From Pedobacter sp014947265 (GTDB taxonomy: Bacteria > Bacteroidota > Bacteroidia > Sphingobacteriales > Sphingobacteriaceae), in the NCBI RefSeq assembly GCF_014947265.1, contig NZ_JADCNK010000002.1, forward strand, positions 434,001 through 498,000: DNA of 64,000 bases. Direction: 5' to 3'. Made by a program: the position numbers and the translations under genes. Of this stretch, positions 8,615 through 18,089 are shown piece by piece. Within the stretch, counting starts at the first letter, position 1, and each line of letters opens with the position of its first letter. The notes under the pieces were generated by a model. That model saw only the letters and a program-made list of their open reading frames with translations, did no database searches and had not been told where the DNA came from.

Positions 8615-9880
8615 TTAAATAAATCCCATCCGGTTAGAATCGAGCTTTAAAAAGATAAACACCAGGATCGTAAAGCTCCATAATGACGAACCACCATAGC
8701 TAATAAATGGTAGCGGAATTCCGATTACCGGAATAATACCAATGGTCATCCCGATATTGATGAATACGTGGAAAAAGAGGATGCAGGCCACACTGTAGCC
8801 GTAAACCCTCGAGAAGGTAGATCGCTGCCTTTCTGCCAGATTGATCAATCTCAATAATAAAAACATATACAAGCCTATTACAACTGAACAGCCCATAAAA
8901 CCCCATTCTTCGCCAATAGTAGAAAATATAAAGTCGGTACTTTGAGCGGGTACGTAACCATATTTAGTTTGCGTACCCTGCAAAAACCCGCGACCAGTTG
9001 CCTGGCCTGAACCAATTGCAATCTGCGATTGGATTACATTATAACCCGCACCTTTGTTATCGGCTTTGAGGCCCAGCATCAATTCTATACGGCTACGCTG
9101 ATGCGGTGCCAAAATTTTCTCGTAAGCAATTTTAACCACAAAAAGATAAGCAATTGCAATAATGGTTACCAGTACGGTAGAAATAATGATTTTCTGTTTC
9201 CGTCTGTTATTGTAGATGAAAAGTCCGCCAATAGTAGTGAGGATAAGAATCAAGATGTAAGTTGGTACCAGGAAATCGGCAACAAACAGTACAATCATCC
9301 CAAGGAAAATCAACAGAAAATAACCAGATAAGCCCTCCCGGTATAAAGGGAACATAAAAGCCAGGAAAACCAGTGCAGAACCCGTATCGGGTTGCAGCAT
9401 GATCAATAAAAGGGGCGCCAGTACAATCAATCCGGCAATTATAATTGATTTAATATCCCTGAATTTTGGATTGAAAGTGCTCACATACCTGGCTAAAAGT
9501 AAGGCTGTACCAAACTTGGCAAACTCTGAAGGCTGTAGCCTGAAGGAACCAATAGGGATCCAGGCCTGGTTTCCGCCCACATTTCTCCCTACAAAAAGTA
9601 CCACAACCAGTAGAAAAAGGGTAGCGCCGTAAATAAAGGGTGCAAATACGTTAAATAACCTTCCATCGAACAATAAAATTGATAAACCCAATATCAGCCC
9701 GGTAATTGCATAAATTAGCTGTTTGCCATAACTGCTTGCAAAATCGAAAGTGGTTGCCCCTTCGTGATGTGGAATAGAGGCATAAACATTGATAAACCCA
9801 ACTGCGCATAAAGCAATATAGATTAAAACAGTAATCCAATCTACATTAAAAAAGAAACGGCTTCCCTGTTGTTGTATCAT
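8615..9880 (-). CDS. rodA: rod shape-determining protein RodA (SEDS glycan polymerase)
   Basis: 421 residues with about ten membrane helices, of the FtsW/RodA/SpoVE (SEDS) family. Recognisable segments are RLQPSEFAKFGTALLLARY, MLQPDTGSALVF, IGEEWGFMG and the C-terminal GIPLPFISYGGSS. RodA polymerises peptidoglycan strands in the elongasome and works with its transpeptidase partner PBP2. The start codon overlaps the end of mrdA by four bases, a sign of translational coupling. It is the last gene of the mreB-mreC-mreD-mrdA-rodA operon. Confidence 0.97.
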   Translation of the reverse strand: MIQQQGSRFFFNVDWITVLIYIALCAVGFINVYASIPHHEGATTFDFASSYGKQLIYAITGLILGLSILLFDGRLFNVFAPFIYGATLFLLVVVLFVGRNVGGNQAWIPIGSFRLQPSEFAKFGTALLLARYVSTFNPKFRDIKSIIIAGLIVLAPLLLIMLQPDTGSALVFLAFMFPLYREGLSGYFLLIFLGMIVLFVADFLVPTYILILILTTIGGLFIYNNRRKQKIIISTVLVTIIAIAYLFVVKIAYEKILAPHQRSRIELMLGLKADNKGAGYNVIQSQIAIGSGQATGRGFLQGTQTKYGYVPAQSTDFIFSTIGEEWGFMGCSVVIGLYMFLLLRLINLAERQRSTFSRVYGYSVACILFFHVFINIGMTIGIIPVIGIPLPFISYGGSSLWSFTILVFIFLKLDSNRMGFI

Positions 9881-11883
9881 TTTTTTACAGGTTTATGATT
9901 TACAATAGGTTGATTTACTTTCGGCCTGGTAGCAACAGTTTGTTTTAATATTGCTGGTTTTATTTTTAAACTGTCTTTAACCCTTTTCAGCGAATCTGCC
10001 TTTTTTAATTTTAAACTATCTAATTTAGTCGGTTTTACTTTTTTGGTCTTATCGATTAATGCAGGCAAAAGATTGGTTTCGGAGAATGCTTTTACGGTAT
10101 AACCGTTTGAACGTGGCTTAATGCTGTCAGTTAGGTATTTTTCAACCATAAAACTCGAGATTGGCGCAGCATAAGATCCACCAAAACCACCATTTTCTAC
10201 AATCACCGCAATGGCAATTTTCGGATTATCCATTGGTGCAAAACCGATAAAAACCGAGTGGTTTTTGCCATGTGGGTTTTGTACGGTTCCGGTTTTACCA
10301 CACATCACAATATTGGGGATCTGAGATTCTTTTGCGGTTCCCCATGAACTGTTTACCGCATCCCGCATCCCGTCAATTACAATAGGGAAGTATTTCTCAT
10401 CTATACCCACATAGTTTTTAACTACATATTCTTTTTTCACTACATTTTTATCGCCGATACCTTTAATTAAGTGGGGCTTTAAATAATAGCCGCGGTTGGC
10501 AATTGCTGCCATTACGTTTGCCATTTGCAATGGGGTAGAGGTAATTTCACCCTGACCAATGGCCTGCGAAATTACGGTGGTATAACCCCAGCGTTTACCA
10601 TAAATTTTATCATAATGATCAGCCTGATAAAATATCCCCTTTTTTTCGAAAGGCATATCTATACCCAGTTTCTGTCCAAAACCCCATTTCGCAATCTGCT
10701 CGTGCCAATTGGCATAAGTCTGGCGCTGGTTTTTCATGCCGTTTTTAGTGATGATGTTTTGAAAAACATGGCAGAAATAGGTGTTGCAGGAACGGGCAAT
10801 ACCGCGTTGCATATTAATGGTTCCGTCTACGTGCTCGCACTTTACTTTGTGATTTCCGGCCATGTAATAACCCGGACAGAAAAAGGTCGTATTTGGATCA
10901 ATTGCGCCATCCTGAAGTGCTACCAAAGCATCCACAGGTTTAAACGATGATCCAGGTGAATATTGTCCTGCAATAGGTCTTACAATCTGCGGACGGTAAG
11001 GGTTTGCAATCAAACTCATGTAGTTTTTACCCCAGTCTTTACCTACCAATTGGTTAGGATCGTATCCTGGGCTACTTACAAAAGCCAGAATTTCTCCGGT
11101 TGAAGGTTCGATGGCAACAATTGCCCCTACCTTATTTTTCATCAGTTCTTCGCCAAGACGCTGAATCCTGATATCTAAAGAAGAAATTAAACGATCTCCC
11201 GATACGGCATTTATATCATATTTTCCATTGGCATAACTACCCTGGGCAATGTTTTTGGCATCGTATAATGTATTGATCACTCCCTTTTCGCCCCTTAAAA
11301 AATCTTCATAAGAACGCTCTAAACCACTTTTTCCGATAAAATCGCCCGGTTTATAATATCCTTCAGATTTTTCAATGTCATCAGGACTTACTTCTTTTAC
11401 ATAACCAAACAGCTGCCCTGCAATACTATCGGGGTAATGCCTGATCGTTCTATCCTGGGTTCTGAAACCCGGAAAACGGTACATGATTTCCTGTAGTCGT
11501 GCGTAACTCTGTACAGAAATCTGTCTTTCGAAAAATGTAGCCTGATAAGAAGATTGTGCACTGGCTTTTTTTAGTTTTTTACGCACATCCTCAACAGTAA
11601 TTTCTAAGGCGTTGGCCAATGCAAGCGTATCAAACGGTTTGACTTCATTTGGGGTTACCATTAAATCGTAAACAGGTTCGTTCTGCACAATTACCTTCAT
11701 GTTCCGGTCGAGGATAGCACCGCGGGCCGGATATTTGTAAATTTTACGCAATACGTTACTCTCGGCGGAGCTGAAGGCCTTATCGCTAATAATCTGGATA
11801 TAAAATAACTTCCCCAGTAAAATCAGGGCGATTACAATAAATAATCCTTGAACGATATATTTTCGGTTAAATAACTGATCCAT
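9877..11883 (-). CDS. mrdA: penicillin-binding protein 2 (peptidoglycan transpeptidase)
   Basis: 668 residues. One N-terminal membrane helix (about 11-31) anchors a periplasmic dimerisation domain (YPARGAILDRN) and a transpeptidase domain with SxxK in SPGSSFKP (active Ser about 312), SxN in RSCNTYF, and KTGT near residue 530. The C-terminal 60-70 residues are Lys/Pro-rich and look like a disordered tail. It cross-links the glycan made by RodA during elongation. The gene begins one base after mreD and overlaps rodA by four bases. Confidence 0.97.
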   Translation of the reverse strand: MDQLFNRKYIVQGLFIVIALILLGKLFYIQIISDKAFSSAESNVLRKIYKYPARGAILDRNMKVIVQNEPVYDLMVTPNEVKPFDTLALANALEITVEDVRKKLKKASAQSSYQATFFERQISVQSYARLQEIMYRFPGFRTQDRTIRHYPDSIAGQLFGYVKEVSPDDIEKSEGYYKPGDFIGKSGLERSYEDFLRGEKGVINTLYDAKNIAQGSYANGKYDINAVSGDRLISSLDIRIQRLGEELMKNKVGAIVAIEPSTGEILAFVSSPGYDPNQLVGKDWGKNYMSLIANPYRPQIVRPIAGQYSPGSSFKPVDALVALQDGAIDPNTTFFCPGYYMAGNHKVKCEHVDGTINMQRGIARSCNTYFCHVFQNIITKNGMKNQRQTYANWHEQIAKWGFGQKLGIDMPFEKKGIFYQADHYDKIYGKRWGYTTVISQAIGQGEITSTPLQMANVMAAIANRGYYLKPHLIKGIGDKNVVKKEYVVKNYVGIDEKYFPIVIDGMRDAVNSSWGTAKESQIPNIVMCGKTGTVQNPHGKNHSVFIGFAPMDNPKIAIAVIVENGGFGGSYAAPISSFMVEKYLTDSIKPRSNGYTVKAFSETNLLPALIDKTKKVKPTKLDSLKLKKADSLKRVKDSLKIKPAILKQTVATRPKVNQPIVNHKPVKK

Positions 11884-12399
11884 TTAGCGCGGTGTTCTTC
11901 TATAGAATATAAACTCTACCAATAAAATAAGAAGCAGTGTAAAGATACAACTTAAGCCGCATCTCATTAGGGTATAACCAATTTCGGTTAACCTGAATGT
12001 TTCTAAAAAGAACAGCACCAAATGGTGTGAAATAACGCAGAGAAAAGCATAAAGTGAAAACCATTGGAAACCCATATAACTTAACGACGGTTCCGGATCG
12101 TCAATGGCGTCGCGGTTTAAACTTATAGATATAAAAGAAATCCTTACAAAAGCCAGAACAACACAAGCTGTGGCATGTACGCCCATGGTATCATAAAAAG
12201 CATCGAGTGTTAGTCCTGTTATAAAGGCCAGTAAATACAATAATATATTTGGGATACCGAATGGAAGCAAGAGCAGAAACAGCACGTAGATAAATGGTGT
12301 GGAAAGGTCGTAAAACCCCATATTCTTGAGCAAAAATATCTGCACAAAAAGTAGTAAAAACCACCTGATCACATTTACAATTACGATTCTACTATTCAT
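11884..12399 (-). CDS. mreD: rod shape-determining protein MreD
   Basis: 171 residues, almost wholly hydrophobic with about five membrane helices, as expected for the inner-membrane MreD component of the elongasome. Sequence similarity in this family is weak, so the call rests on size, topology and its place between mreC and mrdA. The start overlaps the end of mreC by eight bases. Confidence 0.88.
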   Translation of the reverse strand: MNSRIVIVNVIRWFLLLFVQIFLLKNMGFYDLSTPFIYVLFLLLLPFGIPNILLYLLAFITGLTLDAFYDTMGVHATACVVLAFVRISFISISLNRDAIDDPEPSLSYMGFQWFSLYAFLCVISHHLVLFFLETFRLTEIGYTLMRCGLSCIFTLLLILLVEFIFYRRTPR

Positions 12400-13231
12400 T
12401 CGGTTTAGCGATGCTTTCTAAGGCTTTTTGCTCATCAGCCCTTTTATCTTTAACCACATATACATATTGTAATGTGCTAAAGTCAGTAAATAAATTTAAT
12501 TCTGCAGATAAGAAATTATCATTCGTGGCCACATTTGCCTTGCTAATCTTTCCAACTAAAATCCCCGCAGGGAAGGAGCCATAACCAGAAGTAATCACAC
12601 TATCGCCAACATACATTTTAATGTGGTTGGGTACCTCTTTCACAAATGCCTTTTTAATATCGAAATTTCCGTCGCCCCAAACTAACGAGCCAAGCGCACT
12701 GTTCTTTTTCAAGGTCACACTAATCTTGGTGTCTTTATGTAATAATGACTGGATAGTGGCTAAATGTGCAGAAACATCACGGATAAAACCCACTACACCG
12801 CGTTGAGGCGCAATAACTGCCATACCACTTTTAATACCGTCAACTGTACCTTTATTAATGGTCATGATGTTATTGCGCAAAGTGATCGAATTTTTAATCA
12901 CCTTGGCTGCCAGATAAGTGTATTGTTGATTGGTAACTGTATCCACCACTTTAACATCTTTCGCTGTATCTACAGTAGTTAAGCTTAATAGCTTACTTTT
13001 AAGCTTTGCATTTTCGGCTGCAAGACTATCGTTAACCATACCCAGATTTAAATATCGTTTAAAAATATTTAACCTTTCGTAAGCGGTTCCAACTACCTCA
13101 TTGCTTGAGTTTAAGGTTACGCTCCGCTGATAGGAATTGTTCTTCACCGTTAGGTAGATGCCAACGATAAAAAAAATGATAAATAAGAAAAATGCGTTGT
13201 ATCTGCTGATGAAAATCCAAAGGTTACGCAT
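12392..13231 (-). CDS. mreC: rod shape-determining protein MreC
   Basis: 279 residues: one membrane helix near residues 13-28, a coiled-coil stretch (SLAAENAKLKSKLLSLTT), then the beta-rich periplasmic domain with AAKVIKNSITLRNNIMTINK, GVVGFIRDVS and DSVITSGYGSFPAGILVG. MreC forms periplasmic filaments and activates PBP2-RodA. A hairpin lies in the 80-base spacer after mreB. The C-terminus (about 20 residues) is charged and likely flexible. Confidence 0.96.
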   Translation of the reverse strand: MRNLWIFISRYNAFFLFIIFFIVGIYLTVKNNSYQRSVTLNSSNEVVGTAYERLNIFKRYLNLGMVNDSLAAENAKLKSKLLSLTTVDTAKDVKVVDTVTNQQYTYLAAKVIKNSITLRNNIMTINKGTVDGIKSGMAVIAPQRGVVGFIRDVSAHLATIQSLLHKDTKISVTLKKNSALGSLVWGDGNFDIKKAFVKEVPNHIKMYVGDSVITSGYGSFPAGILVGKISKANVATNDNFLSAELNLFTDFSTLQYVYVVKDKRADEQKALESIAKPNE

Positions 13232-13242
13232 ATTTTTAGGTA

Positions 13243-13305
13243 AAATGGAAGATGGGAAATGTATAATGGAGTCAATACATCATCCATCATACATCTTCCA
13301 TTTTC
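13243..13305. promoter_or_regulatory. Hairpin in the mreB-mreC spacer
   Basis: Perfect 13-base arms AAAATGGAAGATG (13243-13255) and CATCTTCCATTTT (13293-13305) flank a 37-base loop. It occupies most of the only sizeable spacer in the operon. On the minus-strand transcript no long U-run follows the hairpin, so it is more likely an mRNA processing or stability element, or a small palindromic repeat, than a full terminator. Confidence 0.6.
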
Positions 13306-13311
13306 CGTGTT

Positions 13312-14334
13312 TTATTGCATTAAGAATTTATATCCGCCAATATTTTTAAGGGCGATGCCAGTACCACGAACTACTGCACGAAGCGGATCTTCTGCAACGT
13401 GAACAGGTAATTTAGTTTTAGCTGCTACACGTTTGTCTAATCCTCTTAATAATGCACCACCACCTGTTAAATAAATACCTGTTTGGTAAATATCGGCAGA
13501 AAGTTCCGGAGGAGTAATCTCTAAGGCTTTTAAAATCGCTTCTTCAATTTTAGAGATCGACTTATCTAAACAATGTGCAATTTCGGTATAGGAAACGGTG
13601 ATCTGTTTTGGTACACCCGTCATTAAATCACGACCCTGAACCGCAAAATCGGCAGGAGCATCCTGTAACTCAGGTAAAGCTGCACCAACTTCAATTTTAA
13701 TTTTTTCAGCAGTACGGTCGCCAATCATAATGTTGTGTTGACGGCGAATGTAGTTTACAATGTCAGAGTCGAAATTATCTCCCGCAACGCGGATAGATTG
13801 GTCGCAAACAATACCTGACAAAGCGATAACCGCAATTTCAGTGGTACCACCACCTATATCGATAATCATGTTACCCATTGGCTCTTCTACATCAATCCCG
13901 ATCCCTACAGCAGCAGCCATCGGCTCATGGATCAGGTATACTTCTTTTGCTCCGGCAATCTCTGCAGAGTCGCGTACCGCACGTTTTTCTACTTCAGTAA
14001 TACCAGATGGGATGCAGATTACCATACGTAAAGAAGGAAACATCCAGCCTTTACCACCGTTAAGCATACGGATCATTCCTTTAATCATCGCCTCAGCAGC
14101 ATTGAAATCGGCAATTACTCCATCCTTTAGTGGACGAACGGTTTTAATATTATCGTGGGTTTTACCCTCCATTTGCATTGCCTGACGACCTATAGCAATG
14201 ACTTTGTTTGTAGTACGATCGAAAGCAACGATAGATGGTTCATCTACAACTACTTTGTCGTTATGTATAATCAGGGTATTCGCAGTGCCTAAATCGATGG
14301 CAACTTCTTGCGTAAACCAGTTAAATAATCCCAT
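13312..14334 (-). CDS. mreB: rod shape-determining protein MreB (actin-like)
   Basis: 340 residues of the actin/Hsp70 fold. Phosphate-binding loops are visible: AIDLGTANTLI near the start and DIGGGTTEIAVIALSG in the middle; VYLIHEPMAAAVGIG and LTGGGALLRGLD are also typical. The N-terminal GLFNWFTQ can act as the amphipathic membrane-binding helix. It is the first gene of the cell-shape operon, with a promoter-like site upstream on the minus strand. Confidence 0.98.
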   Translation of the reverse strand: MGLFNWFTQEVAIDLGTANTLIIHNDKVVVDEPSIVAFDRTTNKVIAIGRQAMQMEGKTHDNIKTVRPLKDGVIADFNAAEAMIKGMIRMLNGGKGWMFPSLRMVICIPSGITEVEKRAVRDSAEIAGAKEVYLIHEPMAAAVGIGIDVEEPMGNMIIDIGGGTTEIAVIALSGIVCDQSIRVAGDNFDSDIVNYIRRQHNIMIGDRTAEKIKIEVGAALPELQDAPADFAVQGRDLMTGVPKQITVSYTEIAHCLDKSISKIEEAILKALEITPPELSADIYQTGIYLTGGGALLRGLDKRVAAKTKLPVHVAEDPLRAVVRGTGIALKNIGGYKFLMQ

Positions 14335-14361
14335 GTATAAGGTATGTTTTCTTTATTTTAT

Positions 14362-14369
14362 CAAATCTA
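14362..14369 (-). promoter_or_regulatory. -7 element of the mreB operon promoter
   Basis: Read on the minus strand, TAGATTTG matches TAnnTTTG and lies 27 bases before the mreB start. The -33 region is poor (no TTG at the usual distance). It is the only good match in the spacer and would drive mreBCD-mrdA-rodA. Confidence 0.5.
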
Positions 14370-14466
14370 TACTATTCCTAATGTAAAAATAGCTTTTTTA
14401 TTGTTTTAAGTTTTATTTTCTTCAGTTATTAAATTGTTTTTAAGACAATTAAAATATTTGGAAAAT

Positions 14467-14543
14467 AAAAAGCTAAAAGACTAAAGTTTTAAGTCATTAG
14501 GCTTTATCAGGATCTTCGTTTTAAGCTTTAGTCTTTCGGCTTT
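14467..14543. repeat. Palindrome of the GACTAAAG family (copy 1)
   Basis: The left arm AAAAGCTAAAAGACTAAAG (14467-14486) pairs with the right arm CTTTAGTCTTTCGGCTTT (14526-14543). It lies between purH and mreB, both on the minus strand, and could terminate purH transcription only from the far side, so its role is unclear. The same words recur at 45434-45474 and 45731-45820. Confidence 0.75.
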
Positions 14544-14552
14544 AAGCTCAAA

Positions 14553-16079
14553 CTAGTGTTTAAAGTGTCTTATCCCAGTGGTTACCATGGCAATACCTTT
14601 TTCGTTTGCTTTTGCAACAGAATCGGCATCTTTAATAGATCCGCCTGGTTGCAAAACAGCAGTAATTCCGGCTTCGGCAGCAATTTCAACACAATCAGGG
14701 AAAGGGAAGAAAGCATCAGAAGCCATTGCAGCACCTTTAACGCTGAAACCGAATGAAGCTGCTTTTTCAATTGCTTGTCTTAAGGCATCAACACGTGAGG
14801 TTTGGCCAACACCACTGGCAATCAACACATCATCTTTAACCAAAACAATGGTATTTGATTTGGTGTGTTTTACAATTTTGTTAGCAAAGAACAGATCTTT
14901 TAATTCTTGTGCTGTTGGTGCTTTATCCGTAACGGTTGTCATTTGCTCCGGACCTTCGATAATTAAATCTTTATCCTGCTCAATTACACCGTTTAATAAT
15001 GTTTTAAATTGTTTTTTGCTCAATTCAACCTCATTGCGTTGTAAAATAACGCGGTTTTTCTTTTTGCTGAACAGCTCAACGGCTTCTGCCTGGTAAGAAG
15101 GAGCAATCAATACCTCAAAAAATAAGTTATTAATTTCTTGTGCTGTCTCAAGGTCAACTTCCACATTGGTAATCAGTACACCACCGAAAGCTGAAACGGG
15201 ATCGCAGGCTAAAGCATCAACCCAGGCTTGTTTAACGGTAGGGCGCGAAGCAATACCACAAGCATTGGTGTGTTTTAATATCGCAAAAGTTGGATCTTCG
15301 AATTCATCGATCAAAGCAACAGCCGCATCCACATCAACCAGGTTGTTATAAGAAAGCTCTTTACCGTTAAGTTTGGTGAACATGGCGTCTAAATCACCAT
15401 AAAATACCCCTCCTTGATGAGGGTTTTCGCCATAACGTAAAGTTTTAGCTTCAGTTACACTTTGCTTAAAAACATCAAGTGGCTCTTCAGTATTGAAATA
15501 ATTGAAAATTGCAGTATCGTAATGAGAAGAAGTATGGAATGCTTTTTTAGCAAATGCTTTACGCTGTGCTAAAGTAGTTTCGCCATTTTGTTCTGCCAAT
15601 TGCGCTTCTAAAGTAGGATAGTCGTTTTTTGATGCGATAATCACCACATCGTTGAAGTTTTTGGCAGCAGCACGAATTAAGGAAATACCACCAATGTCTA
15701 TTTTCTCAATAATTTCTTCTGGTGTTCCGCCTGCTTTTACAGTTTCTTCAAATGGATATAAGTCAACAATAACCAGGTCAATCTCCGGGATTTCATATTC
15801 AGCAATTTGCTCCTGGTCGCCAGCTAATGCTCTACGGTTTAAAATTCCGCCAAATACTTTTGGGTGTAAGGTTTTAACACGTCCGCCTAAAATAGATGGA
15901 TAACCAGTTAAATCTTCAACCGCCGTAACAGGAAGGTTTAAATCTTTGATGAATTGTTCTGTTCCACCGGTAGAAAATAATTGTACACCTTGTGCGGCTA
16001 ACAATTTTACCAATGGCTCCAAACCATCTTTATAATATACTGAGATTAAAGCGTTTTTGATTTTAATGGATTGACTCAT
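14553..16079 (-). CDS. purH: bifunctional AICAR transformylase / IMP cyclohydrolase
   Basis: 508 residues from the ATG at 16079 (MSQSIKIKNALISVYYKDGL); an ATG eight codons earlier is possible but adds a non-conserved leader. The N-terminal MGS-like IMP cyclohydrolase domain has LFSTGGTEQFI and ILGGRVKTLHPKVFGGIL. The C-terminal transformylase domain has LRYGENPHQGG, ILKHTNACGIA and DAFFPFPDCVE. It catalyses the last two steps of de novo IMP synthesis. The next gene on the same strand is purN, about 170 bases upstream. Confidence 0.97.
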   Translation of the reverse strand: MSQSIKIKNALISVYYKDGLEPLVKLLAAQGVQLFSTGGTEQFIKDLNLPVTAVEDLTGYPSILGGRVKTLHPKVFGGILNRRALAGDQEQIAEYEIPEIDLVIVDLYPFEETVKAGGTPEEIIEKIDIGGISLIRAAAKNFNDVVIIASKNDYPTLEAQLAEQNGETTLAQRKAFAKKAFHTSSHYDTAIFNYFNTEEPLDVFKQSVTEAKTLRYGENPHQGGVFYGDLDAMFTKLNGKELSYNNLVDVDAAVALIDEFEDPTFAILKHTNACGIASRPTVKQAWVDALACDPVSAFGGVLITNVEVDLETAQEINNLFFEVLIAPSYQAEAVELFSKKKNRVILQRNEVELSKKQFKTLLNGVIEQDKDLIIEGPEQMTTVTDKAPTAQELKDLFFANKIVKHTKSNTIVLVKDDVLIASGVGQTSRVDALRQAIEKAASFGFSVKGAAMASDAFFPFPDCVEIAAEAGITAVLQPGGSIKDADSVAKANEKGIAMVTTGIRHFKH

Positions 16080-16248
16080 TCGACTGAAAATTTTGAGCCG
16101 CAAAGGTAGTAAAACAGGATTGTTTTTTAATGAGATTTACCGATCAATATTAAATTTTATTCCACTATATATAATAATGTATAGTCGCCAGTCAGGTTGG
16201 CTATGCTAAAATTTATTTTAATAGCCTTATTAACCTGTGTCGAATCAT

Positions 16249-16827
16249 TTATTTACTGATCTTTTTAACAATGGTTTCCACCACACGAGGATAATGCTGG
16301 TGCTCAAGCTGCTGTCCTTTAAATTTTACCATTTCCAGGTTATCGTTTTTGTCTATTTTGTAGCGGGCCTGGTAAATGTATTCACCTTCATCATAGCTTT
16401 CATTCACGTAATGAATGGTGATTCCGCCTTCGGTTTCGCCCGCAGACATAACCGCATGGTGCACATGGTCTCCATACATGCCCTTTCCGCCAAATTTTGG
16501 AAGGATGGCAGGGTGGATATTGACAATTCTGCCCGGGTAGGCGTGGATCAGGTTTTTAGGAATCAGCCAAAGGAAGCCGGCCAGTACAATAAAATCGATT
16601 TCAAGGTTTTTAAGCAGGTCTACTACCTCATCCGTGTGGTAGAACTCATTCCTGTCGAAAATATGAGTGGGGATTTCGAAATTATCAGCTCTCTGTAATA
16701 CATAGGCATCAGCATTGTTGGTCAATACCAAAGATATTTCTATTTCATTACTCCGCTTAAAATGCTCCATCAGCTTTTGGGCATTAGAGCCGGAACCTGA
16801 TGCAAAGATGGCTATTCTTTTTTTCAC
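16249..16827 (-). CDS. purN: phosphoribosylglycinamide formyltransferase
   Basis: 192 residues, the usual PurN length. The N-terminus AIFASGSGSNAQKLMEHF binds the substrate phosphate. The catalytic Asn-His-Asp set is seen in IVNIHPAILPKFGGKGMYG and in ESYDEGEYIYQ. It uses 10-formyl-THF to formylate GAR, the third step of purine synthesis. It sits upstream of purH on the same strand and diverges from rpsT. Confidence 0.95.
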   Translation of the reverse strand: MKKRIAIFASGSGSNAQKLMEHFKRSNEIEISLVLTNNADAYVLQRADNFEIPTHIFDRNEFYHTDEVVDLLKNLEIDFIVLAGFLWLIPKNLIHAYPGRIVNIHPAILPKFGGKGMYGDHVHHAVMSAGETEGGITIHYVNESYDEGEYIYQARYKIDKNDNLEMVKFKGQQLEHQHYPRVVETIVKKISK

Positions 16828-16986
16828 TCAAAATCGTTTTGCCCAAAAATAGTATTTTTAAGCCTTTTTTCTCCATTGAAAAGAATTTTTATTCATTTAT
16901 GTTAAAGTATTATTAATGAATAATTTTAATGTATTTTTGCCGTTCGGAAATAGGGTTCAATTTTAATGAAAAAAAAGTTGAAAGTG

Positions 16987-17019
16987 TTTTGTAATTTAAA
17001 AACATTAATCCTATATTTG
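16987..17019 (+). promoter_or_regulatory. rpsT promoter
   Basis: TTTTG at 16987-16991 and TATATTTG at 17012-17019, separated by 20 bases, fit the Bacteroidota TTG / TAnnTTTG promoter very well. The ATG of rpsT follows 49 bases later. Confidence 0.8.
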
Positions 17020-17068
17020 CAACCCGAATTATAGGAAACGAATAAGAAAAATAAAAGGCTAAATAGAA

Positions 17069-17323
17069 ATGGCAAATCATAAATCTTCATTAAAAAGAAT
17101 TAGAGCAAACGCAACAAAACGTTTACGTAACAGATATCAGGCAAAAACTACACGTACCTTTATTAAAAGATTACGTGCTGCAGAAGATAAAAAATCTGCA
17201 TCTGATTTATTGCCTAAAGTAATCTCTATGTTAGATCGTTTAGCTAAAAAGAATATTATCCACAAAAACAAAGCGGCTAATAACAAATCAAAATTAACGA
17301 AATTCGTTAATGGTTTAAAATAA
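17069..17323 (+). CDS. rpsT: 30S ribosomal protein S20
   Basis: 84 residues, strongly basic. The N-terminus ANHKSSLKRIRANATKRLRN and the pattern KKNIIHKNKAANNKSKLTKF are typical of S20, which binds 16S rRNA early in 30S assembly. It has a strong promoter and its own terminator. Confidence 0.98.
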   Translation: MANHKSSLKRIRANATKRLRNRYQAKTTRTFIKRLRAAEDKKSASDLLPKVISMLDRLAKKNIIHKNKAANNKSKLTKFVNGLK

Positions 17324-17346
17324 GCCAATTTTTTTACGATATTAAG

Positions 17347-17380
17347 GCATCCTAATCAAAAGTTAGGATGCTTTTTTTTT
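17347..17380 (+). terminator. rpsT intrinsic terminator
   Basis: The stem GCATCCTAA / TTAGGATGC (17347-17371) is followed by nine T's. The U-run ends just 10 bases before the radC ATG, so transcripts that start upstream must pass it to express radC. Confidence 0.9.
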
Positions 17381-17390
17381 GTCTAAAAAA

Positions 17391-18089
17391 ATGAAGAATT
17401 ACGAACAGAAAGTAGGGATAAAGTTATGGGCTGAAGAAGATCGGCCACGCGAAAAACTTTTATTGCATGGCCGAAGACATTTAACAGATGCCGAACTTAT
17501 TGCTATTTTAATAGGCTCGGGAAGTAAAAATGAAACCGCTGTAGATTTAAGTAAAAGAATTTTATCTTTTTACGATAACAATTTAACAAAACTTGGAAAA
17601 GCTTCTATTCTGGATCTTTCCAGGTTTAAAGGTATTGGAGAAGCCAAAGCATTAACTATTATTGCAGCTTTAGAGTTGGGTTTGCGCCGAAAGGAAACCA
17701 CAGAGGAGGTGATTACACATGTAACTACTTCTAATGATGTTTATAAATATTTACATCAAACCTTTGCTAATCTCAATCATGAAGAGTTCTGGATATTACT
17801 GCTAAACAGGTCTAACCGGGTAATCGGTAAATTTTTGATCAGTAAAGGCGGGCAGGCAGGTACAGTAGCTGATCCGAAAATTATTTTTAAAACAGCTTTA
17901 GAAAACAATGCGGCAAATGTTGTTTTAGCACATAACCATCCTTCAGGAAATTTAAAGCCCAGCGAAAGCGACGATAAGTTGACCAGGGATATGGTTGCTT
18001 CAGGGAATTTGCTTAGTCTGTACGTGGTTGATCACCTGATTTTTGCCAATAACCGTTACTATAGTTATCGGGATGAAGATTTAATTTAA
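17391..18089 (+). CDS. radC: RadC/MPN(JAB)-domain protein
   Basis: 232 residues from the ATG at 17391 (MKNYEQKVGIKLW); an upstream TTG would fall in the terminator U-run. The N-terminal part has a helix-hairpin-helix-like segment (RFKGIGEAKALTIIAALELG). The C-terminal MPN/JAB domain has the metal site HNHPSGNLKPSESD (His181, His183, Asp about 194). Once linked to DNA repair in E. coli, but the real function of the family is unsettled. No SD-like site is visible before the ATG. Confidence 0.93.
   Translation: MKNYEQKVGIKLWAEEDRPREKLLLHGRRHLTDAELIAILIGSGSKNETAVDLSKRILSFYDNNLTKLGKASILDLSRFKGIGEAKALTIIAALELGLRRKETTEEVITHVTTSNDVYKYLHQTFANLNHEEFWILLLNRSNRVIGKFLISKGGQAGTVADPKIIFKTALENNAANVVLAHNHPSGNLKPSESDDKLTRDMVASGNLLSLYVVDHLIFANNRYYSYRDEDLI

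Noticed and set aside
14556..15096. Long plus-strand frames opposite purH
   Set aside because: Shadows of the purH coding sequence with no start or family signal.
16237..16698. Plus-strand frame in the purN region
   Set aside because: Antisense to purN, with no conserved motif.
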